Assembly (NCBI GenBank): GCA_902799835.1 | Contig: CADCCF010000001.1 | Coordinates: 1 to 64,000, forward strand | DNA from: an uncultured Pseudomonadota bacterium | GTDB lineage: Bacteria; Pseudomonadota; Alphaproteobacteria; RF32; CAG-239 | Length of the DNA stretch: 64,000 nt | Direction of reading: 5' to 3' | Shown: positions 49,545-58,014 of the stretch, piece after piece | Layout of the letters: every line of letters starts with the position of its first letter | Numbering within the stretch: position 1 is the stretch's first letter | Translations under genes and position numbers: made by a program | Notes under the pieces: generated by a model | What the model was told of the DNA's origin: nothing | Seen by the model: the letters and a program-made list of their open reading frames with translations, nothing else | The model's database searches: none

Positions 49545-49673
49545 AATCCCATTGCCCGCTCCAATTACAAAAAGGCCTCCTTTATGGAGGCTTTTTTTGT
49601 TTTAAAGGTCAGCGGCAAAGGAAGAGAACCCGCGCCGGTACGCATAGCGTATGCGCACCAGTGAGCCGCAAGT
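49545..49673 (+). repeat. tRNA-Gly tail element, unit 2 (129 bp)
   Basis: Begins with the same 19-bp tRNA tail, has its own terminator (49570-49598), the same TTTAAAG...CAGCGGCAA link as unit 1, then a palindrome-like GGTACGCATA...TATGCGCACC. It ends at a third, degraded AATCCCATTGC at 49674. Confidence 0.82.
49570..49598 (+). terminator. terminator in tRNA-Gly tail unit 2
   Basis: AAGGCCTCC-TTTAT-GGAGGCTTTTTTT. Confidence 0.85.
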
Positions 49674-49693
49674 AATCCCATTGCTTTTCCATC

Positions 49694-49724
49694 AAAGAAA
49701 CCTCCCTTTATGGGAGGTTTCTTT
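49694..49724. terminator. terminator at third tail copy and end of orphan gene 50172
   Basis: AAAGAAACCTCCC-TTTAT-GGGAGGTTTCTTT; its far end overlaps the stop of the minus-strand gene. Confidence 0.8.
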
Positions 49725-50172
49725 AGCGATACAGCGGAACCGGTATCGGCATCGGTATCGGTACCGCTCCCGCATCTTTTTCCTGAGTAACTACCACTTC
49801 CTGTTTGTCACAGAGACGGAGTTCAAGCACCTTTAAAAAATCCTTCTCAGGATGCTTGAGGTACACGATCGTGTCACCAACAGACACTATCGGAAAATCA
49901 GACTTACGCTCTTTGAAAACGGTCCCATCCTCCGCCATAATGTAAACGGCATCGGAATAATTAACCCTTTTCACGGTAGAGACATAGGTCTCACTTTCTT
50001 TCTCCGTTTTCTTTTCTAATTGGGCATCTGCTATTGCCCACCATGTAAATCCTCCGCCAATCACCACAAAGGCAATGAGGAGAACAACGACGGAATAGTC
50101 GTAAATCATGGAAACCAACAACGCAACAACCATTGCGATTAATAGCCCCACAAAGAAGATTGTTAAATTCAT
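49723..50172 (-). CDS. orphan membrane protein, 149 residues
   Basis: Function unknown. Two N-terminal hydrophobic helices (about residues 3-22 and 26-47), then a cytoplasmic or periplasmic domain that reads like a small beta-barrel (AEDGTVFKERKSDFPIVSVG, IVYLKHP), then a Gln/Val linker and a Pro/Ile-rich end (PIPMPIPVPLYR). The leader ends AATACT-ATG with no Shine-Dalgarno. Own promoter; the terminator lies at the third tRNA-Gly tail copy. Confidence 0.7.
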   Translation of the reverse strand: MNLTIFFVGLLIAMVVALLVSMIYDYSVVVLLIAFVVIGGGFTWWAIADAQLEKKTEKESETYVSTVKRVNYSDAVYIMAEDGTVFKERKSDFPIVSVGDTIVYLKHPEKDFLKVLELRLCDKQEVVVTQEKDAGAVPIPMPIPVPLYR

Positions 50173-50244
50173 AGTATTTGTTTTTTAAATTAATATTTTC
50201 TATGATTTTTTGTAATAAACTACAATAATAGTCTCTTGAGTTTA

Positions 50245-50273
50245 TTTATACCATTTTTCTGAAATTCTGTCAA
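50245..50273 (-). promoter_or_regulatory. promoter of orphan gene 50172
   Basis: On the minus strand TTGACA, 17-bp spacer, TATAAA: the best consensus match in the group. The spacer does not carry the GTCTAA element. Confidence 0.68.
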
Positions 50274-50390
50274 TAGATTTTATCATCATTCATAAAACAC
50301 AAAGCTTTTTTTATATAATTTTTCGGTCTGAATGTTGCAATTATTGCTGGTTAACCCGCTCAAATCCACCTTTGCAACGACATTTTTACT

Positions 50391-50418
50391 TGACAAAATA
50401 CCCTTCATATTTTAAAAC
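50391..50418 (+). promoter_or_regulatory. promoter of orphan gene 50465
   Basis: TTGACA, 16-bp spacer, TTAAAA. A variant of the element, TTTTTATGTCTAAC, lies downstream in the leader (50435-50448). Confidence 0.5.
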
Positions 50419-50464
50419 CAAAGCTAATTTAAATTTTTATGTCTAACAATTAATCTTAAGAATT

Positions 50465-51193
50465 ATGAAAAAATCCATTGAAGAACAGTTAGCGATGTTT
50501 GAACACCCCAACGCTGAACAACTGGTCGCTGATTACATCAACCAGGGCTTAAAGCTCTATTATGCTGCCACGGTTGAATTGACGAAGAATGTTCCTGAAG
50601 AGGTTCGCATTCAAATGGAACACGTCTATGCTCTCCGCTTCGGTTTTGACAATCCGCCGGAAATTTCCGTTACCCTCTCAAAGGATGAAAGGAAGGAAAT
50701 TACTTGTGGTGATTACCTCTGCGAGCCTGCCCAGAGAATGGTCGTGGATAAATTCCCGCAAGAAGTGTCTAAGGACTTGTTGCTCAAATACGGCAGAGCA
50801 TGGCCTATCTATGAAATGGTGCAACTGAGAATGGTTCAATATTTTCCTGAAGACGAAGGCTTGGAAGTTTTAGGGGAAATAAGAAATCCCTGCGACAATG
50901 CAATATTGCAAGCCATTGAGCTGTATTCCAAAGAAGCTATGAGGGAGTTTCTTTTTGATAATGCCGCCTGCCTCAGCGATGTTGTTTTGAAGAAAGTCAT
51001 GGAAGTCTTCACCTCAGAGCAAGCCAAGGATATCATCATTAAATATATGGAGGTAAATCCTCTCAGCGATGAAATTCAAAAGGAAATCACGGAAAAGCTT
51101 AAACGCGACGATGCCCGCATCGTTCTGATGAAAGCTATGCTCTTCTTCGGCACCAAACTTTCCAAAGAATCTTTTGACTATTTGGAAAAATAA
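50465..51193 (+). CDS. orphan helical-repeat protein, 242 residues
   Basis: Function unknown. Residues about 85-235 form five helix pairs of about 30 residues (EPAQRMVVDKFPQEVSKDLL, VQLRMVQYFPEDEGLEVL, LKKVMEVFTSEQAKDIIIKY, IQKEITEKLKRDDARIVLMK). The 24767 protein has a similar pattern. No signal or membrane segment. The leader ends TTAAGAATT-ATG without Shine-Dalgarno. Own promoter and terminator. Confidence 0.7.
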   Translation: MKKSIEEQLAMFEHPNAEQLVADYINQGLKLYYAATVELTKNVPEEVRIQMEHVYALRFGFDNPPEISVTLSKDERKEITCGDYLCEPAQRMVVDKFPQEVSKDLLLKYGRAWPIYEMVQLRMVQYFPEDEGLEVLGEIRNPCDNAILQAIELYSKEAMREFLFDNAACLSDVVLKKVMEVFTSEQAKDIIIKYMEVNPLSDEIQKEITEKLKRDDARIVLMKAMLFFGTKLSKESFDYLEK

Positions 51194-51194
51194 C

Positions 51195-51226
51195 AAACAA
51201 GCTCCCAATTTCGGGAGCTTGTTTAT
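51195..51226. terminator. bidirectional terminator
   Basis: AAACAAGCTCCC-AATTTC-GGGAGCTTGTTT between convergent genes. Confidence 0.85.
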
Positions 51227-51233
51227 TTTCTGA

Positions 51234-51650
51234 CTAACGAATAAAATTAGTAAAAACAATTTCTTCTTGTTTGGGAAGTTCGACACCGGCTTTTTTACCA
51301 GCCTCCCAACATTTCAAATGCCAAGCCATATTACGCGCCAATATGCGCATATTTTGCATTCCTTCCAAATCTTGACGCACCTCATCTGCATTATGTCCGT
51401 GAACCATATTCCAATATCTTCCCGAAATTATCGGCATCTCCGAAATTGTAAAATACTTATTGAGTTGATCCAAAGTTGCGGTTGTACCTGACCTGCGCGC
51501 ACTGACAACTGCAGCCGCCGGCTTATGCGTAAATACTTCACCTCGCCCTGACATAAAAGCAGAAAAAAATACTCTATCCATAAACGAGGTTATATTACCA
51601 CCGGCCGAAGCATAATGCACCGGTGAGCCATTAACCAACAAAACTTTCAT
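51234..51650 (-). CDS. flavodoxin-family NAD(P)H oxidoreductase with internal deletion
   Basis: 138 residues. It begins MKVLLVNGSP, the phosphate-binding start of an FMN reductase, but continues directly with VHYASAGGNITSFMDRVFF, which in full-length homologues lies about 70 residues later in a second GSPVHYA segment. The rest of the C-terminal half is normal. This looks like an in-frame loss of the middle part by recombination between the two GSP codon stretches. FMN binding is doubtful. It sits 10 bp downstream of another flavodoxin gene in the same unit. Confidence 0.75.
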   Translation of the reverse strand: MKVLLVNGSPVHYASAGGNITSFMDRVFFSAFMSGRGEVFTHKPAAAVVSARRSGTTATLDQLNKYFTISEMPIISGRYWNMVHGHNADEVRQDLEGMQNMRILARNMAWHLKCWEAGKKAGVELPKQEEIVFTNFIR

Positions 51651-51660
51651 TTTAGTCTCC

Positions 51661-52188
51661 TTAAAAAATTATTTTTTTCAACCAATCGGATATTTCTTGT
51701 TTGGCGCGCTCACGCTCGTTTTGTGCCACATGACCATATACAGCTAATCCGTCTGTTACTTCAGCCTTTGTCACGTTTTTAATTTTAGCCGGAATAGATG
51801 ACAAACCGCTTCCCTCATGTGTCACAAACGGTGCAACTTTTTTGCCCTGCCAATCATATTGCTCTATAAAAGTATACAATGGCATCGGCATATCAGCCCA
51901 CCAATTCGGCGAACCGATAAATATGGTTTTATATTCAGCAAAATTAGCAATTTTTCCTTCAATCTCCGGTCGAGCATTAGCCTTTTTTTCTGCTAAAGCA
52001 GCTTCAGTTAAAGCCTTATATGCCGAAGGATAATTGTCATTTTTTACCTTTACTTCAAACAAATCAGCTTTTGTTAGCTCTGCTATCATCTTGGCGATAA
52101 GCGCCGTGTTCCCTTCGCTAATATTGCCAACCCCATATTGCTCACCAGTCTTTGAAAAATAAACCACCAAAGTTTTACCATCAGCCAT
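51661..52188 (-). CDS. flavodoxin-like protein
   Basis: A 175-residue flavodoxin fold: VVYFSKTGEQYGVGNISEGNT is the FMN phosphate-binding loop with an insertion, followed by GSPNWWADMPMPLYTFIEQY and THEGSGLSS. An electron carrier or FMN-dependent reductase. The start at 52188 has AAAGGAT 7 bp upstream; an in-frame ATG 39 bp earlier is unlikely. First gene of a two-gene unit with the shortened oxidoreductase. Confidence 0.85.
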   Translation of the reverse strand: MADGKTLVVYFSKTGEQYGVGNISEGNTALIAKMIAELTKADLFEVKVKNDNYPSAYKALTEAALAEKKANARPEIEGKIANFAEYKTIFIGSPNWWADMPMPLYTFIEQYDWQGKKVAPFVTHEGSGLSSIPAKIKNVTKAEVTDGLAVYGHVAQNERERAKQEISDWLKKIIF

Positions 52189-52320
52189 TTTTATATCCTT
52201 TGCTTTAATTTTACGCTTTCCAAGCATAATCTTTAAACCTAGCTCTAAGTCAATAGGTTATATTGCAACTATTGCAAAAACTCTAAAAATTAAAAGCGCC
52301 TTTCCTCAGGCGCCTTTAAT

Positions 52321-54180
52321 TTATAACTCTGGTATGGAAGATTGTGTGCGTTTTTCTTCCGCCACCGGCGCTTCTTTAGCAATTGAAATATCTTTGCCGT
52401 CAAGCAAATCTTTAATTTCTTCTCCAGTCAAGGTTTCATACTCAATCAGCGCTTCAGCCAACTTTTCCCAATCATTTTTGTGCTCGTTCAACAGTTGTTT
52501 TGCGCTGTCATAAGCTTCCGTTACCAATCTCTTTATTTCTGAGTCAACCAATTTGGCGGTTTCCTCGCTCATGTTTCGACTCTGAGTAACTGATTTACCT
52601 AAAAATACTTCACCGGTATTTTCCGCATACAAAACCGGTCCCAATTTTTCGCTCATTCCCCATTCAGTAACCATGGAACGTGCCAGATTGGTAGCGGCTG
52701 CTATATCCGATGATGCACCGGAAGTAACTTTTTTAGCACCAAACTTAAGCTCTTCAGCCACTCTACCACCCATCATAATAACCAAACGAGACAACATTTT
52801 AGTCTTGGAATAAGAATATTGATCTTTTTCCGGCAACTGTTGTACCATTCCCAAAGCACGTCCGCGCGGTATAATGGTTGCCTTATGAATGGGATCGGTT
52901 TCTTCCACAAACAAAGAACAAATTGCATGTCCGGCTTCATGATATGCCGTATTACGTTTCTCTGCTTCATCCATAACCATCGATTTGCGCTCAGCACCCA
53001 TCAAAACCTTATCTTTGGCCTCATCAAAATCCTTCGAAGTAACTTTGGTTTTGTTTTTACGCGCTGCCAACAAAGCTGCTTCATTTACCAAATTAGCCAA
53101 ATCAGCACCGGAAAAACCCGGAGTTCCCCTGGCAATGACCGATAAATTAACATCTTTAGCTAAAGGAACTTTTTTAACATGAACTTTTAGAATTTCCTCG
53201 CGACCTTTTTTATCAGGATTCGTAACTGTGACTTGGCGGTCAAAACGTCCCGGACGCAACAACGCCGGATCCAAAACATCAGGACGGTTAGTTGCAGCAA
53301 TAACAATCACATTTTCTTTGTCCTCAAAACCATCCATCTCAACCAAAAGTTGGTTCAAAGTTTGCTCACGTTCATCATTGCCACCGCCCAATCCGGCGCC
53401 GCGATGACGACCTACTGCATCAATTTCATCAATGAACAACAAACAAGGTGAATTTTTCTTGGCCTGTGCAAACATATCGCGTACGCGTGAAGCACCCACA
53501 CCGACAAACATCTCCACAAAATCCGAACCAGAAATTGAGAAAAACGGCACATCGGCTTCACCGGCAACAGCACGAGCCAACAAGGTTTTACCGGTACCCG
53601 GAGGACCAACCATCAACACACCTCTAGGTATCTTGCCGCCCAGTCTTTGAAATTTTGCCGGATCTTTCAAGAAATCAATGATCTCTTCCAGCTCTTGCTT
53701 GGCTTCATCAGCTCCCGCAACATCTGCAAAAGTAACTTTTTTAGTGTTTTCAATCAACCGAGCTCGTGATTTACCGAAGCTCATTGCTTTGTTATTACCG
53801 ACACTGGCTTGCCGCATAAAGAAAACCCAAACACCAATCAGTAACAACATGGGAAACCACGATACCAAAATTCCCCATAAATTACTGCTGGTATTATCCT
53901 CAGGTACTGCCGTAACCTTTACATTATGGCTACGCAGATTCTCCACCATATTGGGATCATAAGGAGCGTAGGTATAAAATCTGGTCCCGTTGGTTGCAAC
54001 GCCACTAACACTTGCGCCGGAAATCACCACTTCCGCAATTTGTTTATTCTCTACTCGATCCATAAACTCGGAAAAAGCCAAACGTTCCGATCCGGTTTTT
54101 GCCGCTTCACTGCCCCACAAACCGACTGTCAATGAAATTGCTAAGAAAACGCCTAACCAAATTAAAAAATTTTTTCCCAT
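52321..54180 (-). CDS. ftsH: ATP-dependent zinc metalloprotease FtsH
   Basis: A 619-residue membrane-anchored AAA+ protease that degrades misassembled membrane proteins and short-lived regulators. Two N-terminal membrane helices enclose a small periplasmic domain. The AAA module has GPPGTGKT, the second-region-of-homology arginines and [19 protein letters not shown]. The zinc site is HEAGH. The tail is charged. Monocistronic here. Confidence 0.97.
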   Translation of the reverse strand: MGKNFLIWLGVFLAISLTVGLWGSEAAKTGSERLAFSEFMDRVENKQIAEVVISGASVSGVATNGTRFYTYAPYDPNMVENLRSHNVKVTAVPEDNTSSNLWGILVSWFPMLLLIGVWVFFMRQASVGNNKAMSFGKSRARLIENTKKVTFADVAGADEAKQELEEIIDFLKDPAKFQRLGGKIPRGVLMVGPPGTGKTLLARAVAGEADVPFFSISGSDFVEMFVGVGASRVRDMFAQAKKNSPCLLFIDEIDAVGRHRGAGLGGGNDEREQTLNQLLVEMDGFEDKENVIVIAATNRPDVLDPALLRPGRFDRQVTVTNPDKKGREEILKVHVKKVPLAKDVNLSVIARGTPGFSGADLANLVNEAALLAARKNKTKVTSKDFDEAKDKVLMGAERKSMVMDEAEKRNTAYHEAGHAICSLFVEETDPIHKATIIPRGRALGMVQQLPEKDQYSYSKTKMLSRLVIMMGGRVAEELKFGAKKVTSGASSDIAAATNLARSMVTEWGMSEKLGPVLYAENTGEVFLGKSVTQSRNMSEETAKLVDSEIKRLVTEAYDSAKQLLNEHKNDWEKLAEALIEYETLTGEEIKDLLDGKDISIAKEAPVAEEKRTQSSIPEL

Positions 54181-54267
54181 AAAACTAATCCTATAAAAAA
54201 ATATCTGCTTTTTATATATAGCTTTTTAAATACCAAAACTCAAGTACTGTTATTGTTATCCCATCAA

Positions 54268-54298
54268 AAAAACTGCCCTCACCATAGGCAAGAGCAGC
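54268..54298 (-). terminator. terminator of the DsbA-like gene
   Basis: CTGCTCTTGCC / GGTGAGGGCAG pair over 11 positions including G-U pairs, then TTTTTTT. Confidence 0.75.
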
Positions 54299-54319
54299 TT
54301 TCTCATTACGACCAAATGC

Positions 54320-55027
54320 TTATTTGGCAGCGTCAATTGCTTCCTGAATAACTGAAGCATCAAGTGTTTGCAAGATTTTGTTGTTGAAAATCATTGTCGG
54401 AACACCGCTTACGCTGATTTTTGCTGCCAAATCAGCTGTATCACTCAAAGTTTTCTCAACTTTTTGTGAATTCATATCTGTTTTGATTTTTTCCATATCC
54501 AAACCAAGACCGCTGACCAATTCATCAATCTTGGATTCGCTTAAACGACCTTCAAATTCGAACAATGCATTATAAACTTCAGCAAATTTGCCTTGTTCTG
54601 CAGCTGCCAAAGCAACTTTTGCAGCATATTTCGAAGCAGGCGACAAGAAAGTCATCGGTTTTGCAACAACCTTTACATCAGGATTGTTAGCAACAATCTC
54701 TTTGATTGCCGGATGAACACGATGGCAGAAACCGCAAGAAAAGTCAAAGAACTCAACCAAAACTTTGGTTCCTTCAGGATTGCCGATAATACCATCATCA
54801 GCTCTTGCATAAAGAGCATCAGCATTCTTTGCCAAATTTTCTTCAACCAACTTCAAAGCATTTTCTCTTTGTTGATCTTCATAAGCCTGCATAGCATCAA
54901 TTACCATTTCCGGATTAGCTTTTAATGCGGCTGCAACATCATTTTTCTTGCAAGTCAGACACATAGCCAAAGAAGCAATTGATACAATCAATGCTACTAC
55001 CGAAATATACATAGAATTATTTTTCAT
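54320..55027 (-). CDS. DsbA/ScsC-like periplasmic thiol oxidoreductase
   Basis: 235 residues. A single N-terminal hydrophobic helix (about 6-25) exports or anchors the protein, followed by a helical segment (about 33-75) as in ScsC-type proteins. The thioredoxin-fold domain has the active site FSCGFCH (C98, C101) and the cis-Pro loop SVSGVPTM. It may oxidise or isomerise disulfides, perhaps of the Cys-rich envelope proteins of this organism (inference). Confidence 0.85.
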   Translation of the reverse strand: MKNNSMYISVVALIVSIASLAMCLTCKKNDVAAALKANPEMVIDAMQAYEDQQRENALKLVEENLAKNADALYARADDGIIGNPEGTKVLVEFFDFSCGFCHRVHPAIKEIVANNPDVKVVAKPMTFLSPASKYAAKVALAAAEQGKFAEVYNALFEFEGRLSESKIDELVSGLGLDMEKIKTDMNSQKVEKTLSDTADLAAKISVSGVPTMIFNNKILQTLDASVIQEAIDAAK

Positions 55028-55175
55028 AATTTACATCCCCTAGGTTTAGTATTTTTTTAACATCCCATATATTAGCAATTAAAATATTATTTACAAGTCA
55101 AAAATAAATATTATTGATAATACAAAAAATTTGAACAATAATATATCACAAATTTTAACTGAACTGGACAAGGTT

Positions 55176-55835
55176 ATGTTTCACATTCATTTATCTTTAT
55201 TTTCTAAAACAAAAGCGTTAGAAGCCGATATTGACAAATTTCACGACAAGCTGATTGATGCATCGATATCCTTTACCAAAGCCGTCAAAATTTATCTGAA
55301 AGAAGGTCGTAACGCTGATTTTGAAAAGCACTCTAAACAAATCAAACTTATAGAACATAATGCTGATGAGCTTCGTCGCAGTATCGAAAACAATTTATAT
55401 GGTTACAATTTGATCCCCGATTTGAGAGCCGATGTTTTAGAGTTGGTTGAAAATTTTGATAAAGTCATTAATAAAATTGACGAAGTTACCTACATGTTCT
55501 ACGCGGAATGTCCTCAAATCCCTGATGAATATCGTGAATCTTTTAATGAGCTGGTGCATTTAAGTGCTGATGCTGCCGAAAACATGTGCAAAGCCTCCCG
55601 TTCCTTTTTCCGCGATTTAAGCACTGTACGTGACTACTCGCAAAAAGTTTATTCCATTGAGCATGAGTCTGACCTTTGTTCACGCAAAATGTTAGAAAAC
55701 ATTTTTGCATCTGATCGCCAACTTGCCGAAAAGTTGCAATTGCGTCAGTTTATTGACGGCATCGCCGAAATTGCTGACCAAGCTGAAGATTTTATTGATC
55801 AGCTTCTCATTTTTACCATTAAGCGAGATATCTGA
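55176..55835 (+). CDS. DUF47/PhoU-like phosphate transport regulator
   Basis: A 219-residue all-helical PhoU-like protein: SLFSKTKALEADIDKFHDKL, IKLIEHNADELRRSIENNLY, then EDFIDQLLIF. Such proteins sit before Pit phosphate permeases and are thought to control them. The ATG at 55176 has an AAGG sequence just upstream and matches the usual family start; a TTG at 55131 would add 15 residues. It overlaps the permease gene by one base (TGATG). Confidence 0.87.
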   Translation: MFHIHLSLFSKTKALEADIDKFHDKLIDASISFTKAVKIYLKEGRNADFEKHSKQIKLIEHNADELRRSIENNLYGYNLIPDLRADVLELVENFDKVINKIDEVTYMFYAECPQIPDEYRESFNELVHLSADAAENMCKASRSFFRDLSTVRDYSQKVYSIEHESDLCSRKMLENIFASDRQLAEKLQLRQFIDGIAEIADQAEDFIDQLLIFTIKRDI

Positions 55836-56881
55836 TGGCTTTAACATTTCTTTTTTATTTAAGCTCAGGATTGTTTTTAGGATGGTCATTAGGTGCTAGC
55901 GAAGCCTCTAACTTTGGCACAGCCGTTGCTACCAAAATGTTAAAATTTCGCACTGCCGCTATTATATCTTCAGTCTGCGTCATCCTGGGCGCGGTAATAG
56001 AAGGTTCCGGCGCCACCAAAACTTTGGATTCATTAGGAGATATTACATCCTTGGCCGGTGCCTTTATGATTGCACTTTCAGCAGCTCTGACTACTGCCTG
56101 GATGGTTAAACTGTCAATTCCCGTATCTACCTCTCAAGCCATTGTCGGAGCAATTATCGGCTGGAACTTTTTCGCTGGTAGAACTACAGATTTGACCATA
56201 CTTTCAGAAATTATTTCCGCATGGTTTTTAGGACCGATTTTTGGCGGTATATTTGCGATTCTGCTTTATTATTTGCTTAAAATAACTTTTACTCATTGGA
56301 AATTACATATTTTGCGCAAAGACAGCCTGACCCGTATTGCCCTAATATTAGCCGGAGCTTTTGGTATGTATGCACTTGGTGCAAATAACATTGCCAATGT
56401 TATGGGAGTATTTGTCCCATCAGCACCTTTGCATCAACTCAAATTACCTTTAGGTATAGTTCTCAGCCATGAGCAAGTTTTATTTTTATTGGGTGGTATA
56501 GCCATTTCCGTAGGTATATGTACGTACTCACACAAAGTTATTGAAACTATCGGTAACACCATTATGAAACTATCACCTTTAATGGCTTGGGTTGTTGTAC
56601 TAGCTCATGGTATAGTTCTCTACATATTTTCCTCCACCGAATTACGTGATCTACTGATATCTTGGCATCTACCAACCCTGCCTTTAGTGCCGGTATCCGC
56701 AACTCAAGCCATCATCGGCTCCGTTATCGGTCTCGGTTTAGCTAAAGGCGGTCGCGGACTCAACTGGAGCGTAATCGGTAAAATTGTGATCAGTTTCGTG
56801 ATAACTCCTATAACTTCTGCCTTGGTTTGCTATATTTCTTTATTCTTTTTACAAAATGTATTTCAGCAGGTAGTGTACTAA
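55835..56881 (+). CDS. Pit-family inorganic phosphate transporter
   Basis: A 348-residue PHO4/Pit permease with about ten membrane helices and the family's twin motifs: GASEASNFGTAVATKML with SIPVSTSQAIVGAIIG in the first half, GANNIANVMGVF with VPVSATQAIIGSVIG in the second. It imports phosphate with protons or sodium. Coupled to the PhoU-like gene upstream, and followed 1 bp later by rlmH. Confidence 0.93.
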   Translation: MALTFLFYLSSGLFLGWSLGASEASNFGTAVATKMLKFRTAAIISSVCVILGAVIEGSGATKTLDSLGDITSLAGAFMIALSAALTTAWMVKLSIPVSTSQAIVGAIIGWNFFAGRTTDLTILSEIISAWFLGPIFGGIFAILLYYLLKITFTHWKLHILRKDSLTRIALILAGAFGMYALGANNIANVMGVFVPSAPLHQLKLPLGIVLSHEQVLFLLGGIAISVGICTYSHKVIETIGNTIMKLSPLMAWVVVLAHGIVLYIFSSTELRDLLISWHLPTLPLVPVSATQAIIGSVIGLGLAKGGRGLNWSVIGKIVISFVITPITSALVCYISLFFLQNVFQQVVY

Positions 56882-56882
56882 G

Positions 56883-57323
56883 ATGAAAGCAACCATAATT
56901 GCCATTGGCAAATGCAAAAAAAACTCTCCCGAAGCGCAAATTATTGATGAATATATCAAGCGTTCACACTGGCAGCTAACTATCAAAGAAAAAGACAATT
57001 CTGATCAAAAATCTGAAGCCGAATTTTTAATATCATCGATTCCGCACGGTGCGAAAGTTATCGCATTGGACGAACGCGGTATAAATTTAAAGTCAACCGA
57101 ATTGGCACAAATCATTTCTGATTGGCAAACCTCCGGCATTTCTGAAATTTGTTTTCTTATCGGCGGCGCTGACGGACATTTACAATCAACCCGTGATAAA
57201 GCAGACTTAATTCTGTCTTTTGGCAAATTAACTTTGCCGCACATGCTGATGCGCGCTGTTTTATCTGAACAAATTTATCGCATCCAAACCATTCTTGCCG
57301 GTCATCCTTATCACCGCGAATAA
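56883..57323 (+). CDS. rlmH: 23S rRNA pseudouridine-1915 N3-methyltransferase
   Basis: A 146-residue SPOUT methyltransferase. It starts KATIIAIGKCKK, has VIALDERGINLKS, FLIGGADGH and the terminal knot LPHMLMRAVLSEQIYRIQTI ending AGHPYHRE. It methylates helix 69 of 23S rRNA. Directly behind the phosphate transporter gene, in one transcription unit. Confidence 0.95.
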   Translation: MKATIIAIGKCKKNSPEAQIIDEYIKRSHWQLTIKEKDNSDQKSEAEFLISSIPHGAKVIALDERGINLKSTELAQIISDWQTSGISEICFLIGGADGHLQSTRDKADLILSFGKLTLPHMLMRAVLSEQIYRIQTILAGHPYHRE

Positions 57324-57326
57324 TTG

Positions 57327-57354
57327 TTGACTTTTGTAACATATCCATTAAATT
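57327..57354 (+). promoter_or_regulatory. promoter of orphan gene 57387
   Basis: TTGACT, 16-bp spacer, TAAATT, about 32 bp before the ATG. Confidence 0.5.
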
Positions 57355-57386
57355 ACCCTTCATAAACCAATTAAAAACACATCATT

Positions 57387-57911
57387 ATGTTTAAGAGAAA
57401 ACGCCCTTTCTCGGTAAGCGGACTACCTGCAACCGACTGGCACCCATCGGATTGTTTTACCCAAATTCTAAAATCAGCTTCTCCTGTTTTCACCCCCTTC
57501 ACATTGTTGCAAAATTATTCCTTATGGAAAGTTTACCAAACTGGTAATGCTTTTTGCGGTAATGTTTCACTGGTCAAAACAGTTTTAGCTTCTGATTTAG
57601 ATGGTAAACACCTGTTTTACGCTTTTGTCATTGAGGATGGTGACGACTATATTATGGCGCAAATCGGCTTTCAGCAAATATACAAAGTTGCTCAAAAAGA
57701 CGTGCATTTGGAAGAAACAAAAGTCTATCGTGTGATGTTTTGTGCCCTCAAAAATGACAGTGACGCCATAGCCGTTTTAACTACTGACAAACGCAAAAAA
57801 ATGGTTGATTTATTAATTCGCTCATCAACCGGAGCCGAACATCATCTCAACTATCGCGGACATTCCGAAAAAGGAGCCGTAAAATGGCTTGAAAGACACG
57901 GATTGTCCTAA
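57387..57911 (+). CDS. orphan protein, 174 residues
   Basis: Function unknown. Mixed alpha/beta, no signal. A central stretch HLFYAFVIEDGDDYIMAQIG suggests a small beta-sheet domain. The leader ends CACATCATT-ATG without Shine-Dalgarno, and a terminator follows. Member of the stand-alone orphan class, without the GTCTAA element. Confidence 0.7.
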   Translation: MFKRKRPFSVSGLPATDWHPSDCFTQILKSASPVFTPFTLLQNYSLWKVYQTGNAFCGNVSLVKTVLASDLDGKHLFYAFVIEDGDDYIMAQIGFQQIYKVAQKDVHLEETKVYRVMFCALKNDSDAIAVLTTDKRKKMVDLLIRSSTGAEHHLNYRGHSEKGAVKWLERHGLS

Positions 57912-57913
57912 CG

Positions 57914-57954
57914 AAAAGCAGAATCTTTACTCAAAAAAAGATTCTGCTTTTTTA
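57914..57954 (+). terminator. terminator of orphan gene 57387
   Basis: AAAAGCAGAATCTTT / AAAGATTCTGCTTTT plus T tract. Confidence 0.88.
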
Positions 57955-58014
57955 ATTAATTATTATCCTTTTTCGGACTACAATAATCGCAATGTTTTTT
58001 AAGGAGTATTAATT

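Noticed and set aside
49439-49675. Plus-strand open frame across the tRNA-Gly tail units
   Set aside because: Low-complexity reading of structured repeat DNA crossing a strong terminator; unlikely coding.
47706-49724. Attachment sites of an integrated phage or island
   Set aside because: The repeated tRNA tails are only 129-182 bp apart, no integrase is present, and the intervening DNA is RNA-like rather than gene-bearing.
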